A DNA stretch of 15,148 bases from JBAXAM01 sp964213355 (GTDB taxonomy: Bacteria > Pseudomonadota > Gammaproteobacteria > UBA9339): positions 1 to 15,148 of the forward strand of contig CAXOVY010000018.1 of the NCBI GenBank assembly GCA_964213355.1. The letters are read 5' to 3'. Below, in pieces: positions 1 to 4,826 of the stretch. Position 1 is the stretch's first letter; every line of letters begins with the position of its first letter. The notes beneath the pieces were generated by a model. That model had not been told where the DNA came from. It saw nothing but the letters and a program-made list of their open reading frames with translations, and ran no database searches. A program made the position numbers and the translations under genes.

Positions 1-132
1 CTCTAGTTTGACTTCGGTTAATATATTTGTTGGCTCTAGTTGCGGCTCTAGTTTGACTCCACTTTGACTCCACTTTGGCTCTAGTTTGACTCCACTTTGA
101 CTCCACTTTGGCTCTAGTTTGACTTCGGTTAA
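1..132 (-). repeat. 21-bp direct repeat flanking the 11-bp array
   Basis: The 21 bases at 1-21 recur exactly at 112-132. Each copy is an 11-bp iteron-like unit followed by TTCGGTTAA on the plus strand. In the overlapping gene both copies encode LTEVKLE. The second copy lies at the window edge, so the repeated region probably continues to the left and a second array may start there. Confidence 0.75.
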
Positions 133-216
133 ATCTTGTTCAAAATCAAGATCGAGGTGCAATTTGTTCTTTTTTCGATCGAAAAATGCTTGTATTTGAG
201 AGTCTTTTAATGCCAT
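1..216 (-). CDS. Partial gene downstream of parA, candidate replication initiator or ParB-like protein, with iteron-like repeats inside the coding sequence
   Basis: An open frame starts at an ATG at 216 and runs off the left edge without a stop, giving the first 72 residues. It begins MALKDSQIQAFF, then a lysine-rich stretch and an acidic stretch. From about residue 31 it becomes repetitive, with an 11-residue unit (VKLEPKWSQSG) twice, partial copies, and a recurring LTEVKLE. An in-frame TAG lies at 232-234, so this ATG is the first possible in its frame. No Shine-Dalgarno is visible. The gene starts 7 bases after the parA stop, so it is probably cotranscribed with parA. The place after parA fits a ParB or a replication initiator. 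The iteron-like DNA repeats favour an initiator whose origin lies in its own gene, as in phage lambda O. No diagnostic domain lies within the visible part, so the function is inferred. Confidence 0.6.
   Translation of the reverse strand, partial: MALKDSQIQAFFDRKKNKLHLDLDFEQDLTEVKLEPKWSQSGVKLEPKWSQSGVKLEPQLEPTNILTEVKLE
47..123 (-). repeat. Seven tandem 11-bp units (iteron-like array)
   Basis: Seven head-to-tail 11-bp units fill 47-123 with no spacer. On the plus strand they are TCTAGTTTGAC at 47-57, TCCACTTTGAC at 58-68 and TCCACTTTGGC at 69-79. The same three follow at 80-112, and a seventh TCTAGTTTGAC lies at 113-123. A degenerate eighth unit lies next to the array at 35-46, and an isolated perfect unit at 2-12. 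Because 11 is not a multiple of 3, the coding frame rotates through each unit. Three units (33 bp) give one 11-residue protein repeat. One unit per helical turn and preserved DNA sequence across all three frames suggest protein-binding iterons of a replication origin, or a partition site. The binding partner is inferred. Confidence 0.8.
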
Positions 217-223
217 ATTGTTT

Positions 224-1231
224 TTATAAAGCTATTTTGTCCCAAAGCTCGCCCACAAAGTCTCTATAATCATTTGCAAGTCCGCTTAATGGGTCTGTTT
301 CTATGATTGAAGCTCCTTGCAATAAACTTTCCTGTCCTTTTGCTGCTCTGTGTATAGAAGCGGTGGTGATATATTTTTGATAATCCACTCTATATCTTGC
401 CTCTATTTGTCTGCTTAATTTTGTTTGTTCAAGTAGGGTAGGTATCATTATTAAGTTTTTCCATGAAAGTTCCATTTTTTTTTGAAAGGTTTGAATTGTG
501 TTAATGTGGTCAATAACAGCTTCAAAAGTTCCAATATCGCATCCAATAGGCATAATTATTGTATTTGCAGCAACCAAAGAGTTTTGTGTTAGAAAATTCC
601 AAGCAGGTGGGTTATCAAATATTATAATTTTGTATATATCTTTTAACGGCTCGATCATTTTGGATAAGAAATACTCTCTCTTGTTTTCATCTCTTATTTT
701 TTGTTCTAATAAATGTAATTTTGTATTTTCTGGTATGTAATGAAGCGTTGGTAGGTCAGTTTGTAATATTATATTAGCTAAAGATACTGGATTTTCATGT
801 GAAGTTAACTCATATAGGCTGGGATGAGAAGGTAATAGAGAATTAATGTCGGTTGTTTCTTGGGCGGGGGTATTTGCTAATAAGTTGGTTATAGAACGCT
901 GGTGGTCTAATCCTATTACCAATGTTTCTATACCGTTTATGGCGAAAATACGCGCCAAATTATAGGCTAATGTTGTTTTTAATACGCCACCTTTTGGCGT
1001 ATATATTGATATAATGTTGTTACCTTTGGGCTGATGTATAAAACCATACGCCTTACCTATTTTGGGCATGTCTGCTAATTTCCAAGCCCGTATCTGTTTT
1101 ATAGATCCTCTGTTGATTCTATCAGCCCTTGGTATAAGGCCTGATTCTTCATCTCTAAGGATAGAACTTTTTGCCCTAGTTGTTTGAAATATCTTTATGA
1201 TATCTGATGCGGTAAATGTTTTGTCGCTCAT
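224..1231 (-). CDS. parA: ParA-family partition ATPase with N-terminal MerR-like helix-turn-helix
   Basis: A 335-aa DNA-segregation ATPase of the ParA/MinD superfamily, which in plasmids works with a centromere-binding ParB to place copies in both daughter cells. Residues about 5-65 form a MerR-type winged helix. A deviant Walker A (KGGVLKTT) is at 80-87, with both the signature lysine K80 and K85. The A' motif GLDHQRS has D109, and the Walker B IIIFDNPP has D206. The N-terminal DNA-binding domain suggests a class Ia ParA that represses its own operon. I chose the ATG at 1231 because the putative promoter at 1256-1284 would exclude longer forms from ATG 1279 or TTG 1297. No Shine-Dalgarno precedes it. 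The next gene follows after 7 bases. A ParA beside phage lysis genes implies stable extrachromosomal maintenance. Confidence 0.95.
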   Translation of the reverse strand: MSDKTFTASDIIKIFQTTRAKSSILRDEESGLIPRADRINRGSIKQIRAWKLADMPKIGKAYGFIHQPKGNNIISIYTPKGGVLKTTLAYNLARIFAINGIETLVIGLDHQRSITNLLANTPAQETTDINSLLPSHPSLYELTSHENPVSLANIILQTDLPTLHYIPENTKLHLLEQKIRDENKREYFLSKMIEPLKDIYKIIIFDNPPAWNFLTQNSLVAANTIIMPIGCDIGTFEAVIDHINTIQTFQKKMELSWKNLIMIPTLLEQTKLSRQIEARYRVDYQKYITTASIHRAAKGQESLLQGASIIETDPLSGLANDYRDFVGELWDKIAL

Positions 1232-1255
1232 ATTGTTATATTGTGGTATAGTTTT

Positions 1256-1284
1256 ATTATATTTTGTGTATCGTACCATGCCAA
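1256..1284 (-). promoter_or_regulatory. Near-consensus sigma70 promoter for parA and the downstream gene
   Basis: Reading leftwards, a -35 hexamer TTGGCA (1279-1284) and a perfect -10 TATAAT (1256-1261) are separated by 17 bases (1262-1278). The predicted transcription start near 1249 leaves a leader of roughly 20 bases before the ATG at 1231. This is direct pattern matching to the bacterial housekeeping consensus. That it drives parA is inferred from position. The HTH domain of ParA may repress it. Confidence 0.75.
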
Positions 1285-1331
1285 AAACAAAACACAATAT
1301 TTTTATTTAGCACATTTGCATAAAAATATCA

Positions 1332-1357
1332 TTTCCAGTAACTTGAATTACTGGAAA
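1332..1357 (-). terminator. Perfect 10-bp dyad, probable terminator of the lysis operon or ParA operator
   Basis: TTTCCAGTAA (1332-1341) and TTACTGGAAA (1348-1357) are perfect inverted repeats around a 6-base loop. On the minus strand the dyad starts 20 bases after the stop of the Rz1-like gene and is followed by TGATATTTTTATG. That fits a weak Rho-independent terminator. The stem has only three G-C pairs and the T-run is interrupted, so a binding site for a dimeric regulator such as the ParA HTH is an alternative. It lies 48 bases upstream of the parA -35 hexamer. Confidence 0.5.
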
Positions 1358-1377
1358 CGTTGGTCTGAAAACAAGAT

Positions 1378-1743
1378 TTATTGCTTATTATTCAATAAGA
1401 TATGTTTATTGGTGGCTTTTTGGCTTTTCAGATAAACAAGAACTTCATTTAGCCAAGAGGTAAATACTAGGTAATTATATGGAGAAAGAGCAATGTATGC
1501 ATATGGTTCAATCTCTTTTTGGTCAATTTTTTGATTAAGCAGTCTTGCTACGTTAGGAGTAATAACTTTCCATTTAATATTCTTCGGTGGAAGAACAGGA
1601 CAAATAGTTGGGATAAATATATTACCACTATTTATCTGTCCTTGTCGTGTTGGCAATGTCTTGGAACACCCCGTCAAAATGCTTATTAACAAGACGCTCA
1701 ACACGAGCAGGAGCTTTAATGGCCATTTTTTTAAGTTTCTCAT
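1378..1743 (-). CDS. Rz1-like outer-membrane spanin lipoprotein
   Basis: A 121-aa lipoprotein. A basic N-terminus (residues 2-10) and a hydrophobic stretch (11-23) lead to a lipobox LTGC with acylated cysteine C26, followed by a proline-containing segment (PTICPVLPP around 46-54). A position directly after and inside the Rz-like gene makes it the likely outer-membrane half of the spanin, which joins the inner-membrane half to fuse the two membranes at the last step of lysis. The first 116 bases, covering the whole signal peptide, overlap the Rz-like gene in another frame, the classic Rz/Rz1 arrangement. It is longer than many Rz1 proteins. The last 60 or so residues are rich in hydrophobics and aromatics. 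No clear Shine-Dalgarno precedes the ATG, so translation is probably coupled to the upstream gene. Confidence 0.78.
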   Translation of the reverse strand: MRNLKKWPLKLLLVLSVLLISILTGCSKTLPTRQGQINSGNIFIPTICPVLPPKNIKWKVITPNVARLLNQKIDQKEIEPYAYIALSPYNYLVFTSWLNEVLVYLKSQKATNKHILLNNKQ

Positions 1744-2053
1744 TGTATTTAATGATTTTTTTGTAACAATTGGTTTTTTCTTCAGATAACTGTAAAAGCT
1801 CTTCTGATAGCTCTTTCTGTTTTTTTATTTGTGTATCGAACTGATTTAGCAACTCTTCATTTCTTACTGCCAGCTCAGTATTTTTAGCATTTAATTCTCC
1901 GTTTTTCTCTTTACTAACCCGTATCTCTGTTTTTAATTCTCTTATTTTACCAGCGTTATCCGCGTATTTATAAAGCATACCACTGCCAATTACAGCAAAA
2001 ACAAAGAAAATTACGCTTTGTAACGATATTTTACCTAACAACGCTCGTATCAT
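1628..2053 (-). CDS. Rz-like inner-membrane spanin
   Basis: A 141-aa protein with an N-terminal transmembrane segment (about residues 9-27, a signal anchor), then a long charged, heptad-like coiled coil (about 32-110), and a C-terminal helix with the APARVERLVNKHF pattern typical of Rz-like proteins. It should sit in the inner membrane, cross the periplasm and pair with the lipoprotein encoded inside its own 3' end. I chose the ATG at 2053 because GGGAG lies 8 bases upstream. A longer reading to 2095 lacks such a site and would overlap the holin gene by 65 bases instead of 23. C96 could form the disulfide seen in some spanin dimers, but this is not shown. Confidence 0.82.
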   Translation of the reverse strand: MIRALLGKISLQSVIFFVFAVIGSGMLYKYADNAGKIRELKTEIRVSKEKNGELNAKNTELAVRNEELLNQFDTQIKKQKELSEELLQLSEEKTNCYKKIIKYNEKLKKMAIKAPARVERLVNKHFDGVFQDIANTTRTDK

Positions 2054-2327
2054 TTTTATTACTCCCATCGCCATTATGAGTTTCGCCACCACCATTTAAC
2101 AACCAAGGTAAATTTAATTTTTGTTTAAAAACCAACCCAAAGACAAAAGCTATGCCAGCAACAAATGAATATATAGCAAGTTGCATATGGATAGCATTTT
2201 GTGCTTCACCGAACAATAAACAAAAAATAGTAATAACCCATGAAAAGCAGAGTCCGAAACTATACATATTTTGTTTAAAGTGACCATTCGGCATATTATT
2301 GTCGCTTATCTTGTTGTTTTGATTCAT
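2031..2327 (-). CDS. Two-TM holin-like protein
   Basis: A 98-aa small membrane protein. After a polar N-terminus of about 20 residues come two hydrophobic segments (about 22-41 and 48-67) and a short hydrophilic tail rich in Gly, Asn and Asp. The size, two TM segments and location directly upstream of the spanin pair fit a class II-type holin, which opens the inner membrane at the time of lysis. The second segment is followed by a basic KQK, which suggests that the C-terminus is cytoplasmic. The start at 2327 overlaps the end of the preceding gene by 32 bases, has a weak AAGAGA site upstream and is preferred to the internal ATG at 2294, which has none. No holin family motif is strong enough for certainty, and any small phage membrane protein remains possible. 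Confidence 0.65.
   Translation of the reverse strand: MNQNNKISDNNMPNGHFKQNMYSFGLCFSWVITIFCLLFGEAQNAIHMQLAIYSFVAGIAFVFGLVFKQKLNLPWLLNGGGETHNGDGSNKNDTSVVR
2062..2066 (-). promoter_or_regulatory. Ribosome binding site that sets the Rz-like start
   Basis: GGGAG on the minus strand, 8 bases before the ATG at 2053. No comparable site precedes the upstream in-frame ATGs at 2068, 2074 or 2095. It lies inside the end of the holin-like gene. Confidence 0.65.
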
Positions 2328-2856
2328 CTTTTAGTCTCTTTTGTACTTCTTTTATTTGCCAAAAAGTCTCCGTTTTCCTTTCATCTTGAGGAGACGGTAA
2401 ATCGTTATTTCTCATCGCAGATGGATAAATCATGTCAATATCTACTAAAGAGTAAGTCTTTACCTGCGGCAACTGAATGGTTAACTCTTCGCCATACGTT
2501 ACTTCTATATATTCATTTATTGCCATAATTTTATCTTGTATAAAAATTACGTACGGAATAAGCTGGTAATCTATTCCTGTTTTTTTATCTAATACTTTTA
2601 TCACAAATAAAAATGGATAATTAACCTTTGCTTCTTTACTATTGGAGACCGCAATTGTCCCTATTTGCGTTCCGTTACAGCATATCCCTAAGAGAAGATT
2701 ATAGGGCTTAACTAAATCTAGCCGAGATTCTATAATTCTAAATACCATGCCATTATTGGTAAATTTTTGCATATAATTATTGTTATCATACAAATAGATA
2801 GCATAATTATCGTCAACGCTTGCTGAATTTGTTATAGCAATCTCTACTTTTTTCAT
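2296..2856 (-). CDS. Unrecognised phage protein (186 aa)
   Basis: I do not recognise a family. The protein has no transmembrane segment or signal peptide. The first 150 residues alternate short polar and hydrophobic or aromatic stretches, suggesting a mostly beta-sheet fold. The last 40 residues are highly charged and probably helical (KTETFWQIKEVQKRLKDES). Two adjacent cysteines occur near residue 60. The start codon overlaps the stop of the preceding gene as TAATG, so translation is probably coupled. It lies between the large terminase and the holin, a region that in related phages can hold fibre, chaperone or lysis-accessory genes. A minor virion or adhesion protein is therefore possible but is only a guess. 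Confidence 0.75.
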   Translation of the reverse strand: MKKVEIAITNSASVDDNYAIYLYDNNNYMQKFTNNGMVFRIIESRLDLVKPYNLLLGICCNGTQIGTIAVSNSKEAKVNYPFLFVIKVLDKKTGIDYQLIPYVIFIQDKIMAINEYIEVTYGEELTIQLPQVKTYSLVDIDMIYPSAMRNNDLPSPQDERKTETFWQIKEVQKRLKDESKQQDKRQ

Positions 2857-3446
2857 TACAATTCACTTTTCTGTTCTTCTTTCTTATCATTTTCTTCAAG
2901 AGCTGGATTTTCATTACCAGAGCTTTTAGCAGATGATTGGGGTTGATTATCTTTAGTAAATAGATGCGAAATATGTAATGGATCAAGCTCCTCTCCAACA
3001 AATATTTCACCGCTAGCTTCTTTACCCCTTATATATCCTCTTGCTGGCGATAGATGTAGAGTAAGCGTGCTTTTAACGCATTCCAAATAATTGCAAATAA
3101 CGCAAGTTATTTTAATAATGGCATCTTTGGTAGAGTTGGCAGCATTTGAAGAATCAAAATGTAGCCTCATTTGGTTATCAATCCAGGCCTCTGCGCCTTT
3201 TAGAATTCCGCCAATGGTATAATAAATTTTTTCTTCGATAGGTACTAACCACTTTTTATCAGATATTTCGCCCGTAAGCTTATCTACATTTTCTGGTTTA
3301 ACCAGGCCTACTGTTACATTGCTTTGTAATTCAACAAGTTTCTGAGATGATTTACTTTTGAGAACCAGCTCTTGTTGCATGTTATCAATAGTAGTAATCG
3401 GGCCGGTAGAATTTAAAGTAAAAGTAGTAAGATTTTTATTATTCAT
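2856..3446 (-). CDS. Unrecognised phage protein (196 aa), first gene of the lysis-region operon
   Basis: I do not recognise a family. The protein is soluble and rich in Thr, Ser, Asn and Lys, with short beta-like stretches in the first 160 residues. A small cysteine cluster (TCVICNYLEC) lies around 114-123. The tail of about 35 residues is acidic, basic and low in complexity, and probably disordered. A good Shine-Dalgarno (AAGGA) lies 6 bases before the ATG at 3446, and a strong promoter lies just upstream. It shares a TAATG junction with the next gene, so the two probably act together. A virion decoration or adhesion role is conceivable from position, but nothing in the sequence shows it. 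Confidence 0.78.
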   Translation of the reverse strand: MNNKNLTTFTLNSTGPITTIDNMQQELVLKSKSSQKLVELQSNVTVGLVKPENVDKLTGEISDKKWLVPIEEKIYYTIGGILKGAEAWIDNQMRLHFDSSNAANSTKDAIIKITCVICNYLECVKSTLTLHLSPARGYIRGKEASGEIFVGEELDPLHISHLFTKDNQPQSSAKSSGNENPALEENDKKEEQKSEL

Positions 3447-3482
3447 TTTAGTTCCTTTGTTTTTAATTAAACTAATATGTTG

Positions 3483-3511
3483 ATTATACGTTAAAAAATC
3501 ACAAATGTAAA
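3483..3511 (-). promoter_or_regulatory. Near-consensus sigma70 promoter for the lysis-region operon
   Basis: Reading leftwards, TTTACA (3506-3511) and TATAAT (3483-3488) are separated by 17 bases (3489-3505). The -35 hexamer lies inside the last codons of the terminase gene. The predicted start near 3476 leaves a leader of about 30 bases carrying the AAGGA ribosome binding site of the 196-aa gene. It would let the genes from 3446 to 1378 be transcribed by host RNA polymerase independently of the structural genes. Pattern-based only. Confidence 0.75.
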
Positions 3512-4824
3512 GGACTTTTCATTTTAACTCTATTATACAAAATCTCACCTTGTGGTTGGTATAATTGCTCATAACTTAATGCAAAGGTCATAAAAGCATC
3601 AGTTCCATGCGACGCCCAGTTATGTACTGGAGTATCGCCATATACATTCATTGCATCATTAAATTTGGCATGGTAATTCTTTAAACATTCAAGTCCATAT
3701 TGGCAATTTGTTTTGTGAAACTTTATTCGGTCAAATACAGTTCTGGCCGCATTAATCGCAAGTGCTTTATTGCTTATACGCTTGACTGTTTCAAATTTAA
3801 TACCTAATGAATAACTGTTTTCTTTAATCGAAGCTCCAGTATTTAAATCACGATTATCAATATCGTGTGGAGCAAAGTGACGACCGTAAACTATTCGTTC
3901 TTTATCTCTAAAGTCATGTAGCCAGTTTATATAATGTTCTATTTTTTCTCCACGATTCTCGTAATAGGCAATAATTTCATATCCCTGATTGATAGGATTG
4001 TGTTGGATTAACCAAATAGAAGTACTGTCTCTAATTCCCAAATCCCCAAAAGTATGTACGGCAAGTGTTTTATTAATATGAAAATCACTAATCCGCTGCT
4101 CTTTTTCAGCTTTGGTGATTTCTTGTGCAAAATAAGCACCAGGCAAGGAGGCTAGACGGTCACAGTAATATTCTTGGCGTATCATTTCTTCTGGAATCCC
4201 TTGCAGCTTTTCTTTTTCTACCTCTTCTTTAGTAAATACCCCTGTATCTTCTATGGTTAATGTATTACAAAACCATTCAGGATTGTTTCTATTAGTATCA
4301 AAAAAAATAGAAGCATGGTTTCTTAATCCGCGTGGTGTAAAAAGGAATGCCGCCCAACCGGTATTTTCTCTGAGTATCGGACTAAAGTAACTCCAGGCTC
4401 GCGATGAAATTAATGAGAACTCTGAAAACACCATTCCAGTAGCACTCGTACCCATACGCGAGTCAAAACGGTCTGCTCCAGTAAGTTTTATAACCGAACC
4501 ATTTATAAGGGTGATTTTTAAGTCTGAGTTATTGGGCAAAGACGCTAGTAGCTCGCGTGTGATATGGTCTAAAAACCTTAGTCCGTTTTTGTCAATGCCT
4601 TCCCAAATTACCGCTTTTGCCTGTTTTATTTCTGGAAACATATAGTAATAAACTCCCTTCTTTTGCATTGCAGCTGCAATCATTAGATTGAAAAAGGTTT
4701 TATCTTTGCCAGAACGTCTATGCCACTCGCAGCAAAACCTACGATAGCCTTCTATAAAAAATTTGCTAAAAATCTCTTTTTGATAATCGCGCAATCTAAT
4801 ATTGTAGGGCAGTTCAATCGGCAT
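3499..4824 (-). CDS. terL: Terminase large subunit
   Basis: A 441-aa DNA-packaging motor and nuclease, which pumps phage DNA through the portal and cuts concatemers. The N-terminal ATPase domain has a Walker A-like HRRSGKDKT at 35-43, a Walker B MVFSE at 131-135 with catalytic E135, and a coupling motif FTPRG at 162-166. The C-terminal RNase H-like nuclease domain shows candidate metal-binding acidic residues in GDLGIRD (D261, D266), PHDID (D321, D323) and HGTDAF (D409). The length is usual for the Terminase_6 type. The start follows the preceding stop by 2 bases, with only a weak GAG upstream. No small terminase subunit is visible in the window. In T7 the large terminase is near the end of the genome, after the fibre and lysis genes. 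Here it follows the ejection proteins directly and precedes lysis. Confidence 0.97.
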   Translation of the reverse strand: MPIELPYNIRLRDYQKEIFSKFFIEGYRRFCCEWHRRSGKDKTFFNLMIAAAMQKKGVYYYMFPEIKQAKAVIWEGIDKNGLRFLDHITRELLASLPNNSDLKITLINGSVIKLTGADRFDSRMGTSATGMVFSEFSLISSRAWSYFSPILRENTGWAAFLFTPRGLRNHASIFFDTNRNNPEWFCNTLTIEDTGVFTKEEVEKEKLQGIPEEMIRQEYYCDRLASLPGAYFAQEITKAEKEQRISDFHINKTLAVHTFGDLGIRDSTSIWLIQHNPINQGYEIIAYYENRGEKIEHYINWLHDFRDKERIVYGRHFAPHDIDNRDLNTGASIKENSYSLGIKFETVKRISNKALAINAARTVFDRIKFHKTNCQYGLECLKNYHAKFNDAMNVYGDTPVHNWASHGTDAFMTFALSYEQLYQPQGEILYNRVKMKSPLHL

Positions 4825-4826
4825 AT

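Noticed and set aside
1..132. CRISPR array at the left edge
   Set aside because: The 11-bp units abut each other with no unique spacers and are part of an open coding frame.
1244..1278. TGGTA/TACCA inverted pair flanking the -10 of the parA promoter
   Set aside because: Only 5-bp arms about 25 bases apart, which is expected by chance in this composition.
1232..1297. Upstream extension of ParA to TTG 1297 or ATG 1279
   Set aside because: The extension overlaps the TTGGCA-17-TATAAT promoter and adds residues in front of the usual MSDKTF-like start of the MerR-like domain.
2813..3010. 65-aa minus-strand frame overlapping the 196-aa gene
   Set aside because: It lies fully within two better-supported coupled genes in another frame, has no ribosome binding site, and a lysine-rich composition expected of an A+T-rich shadow frame.
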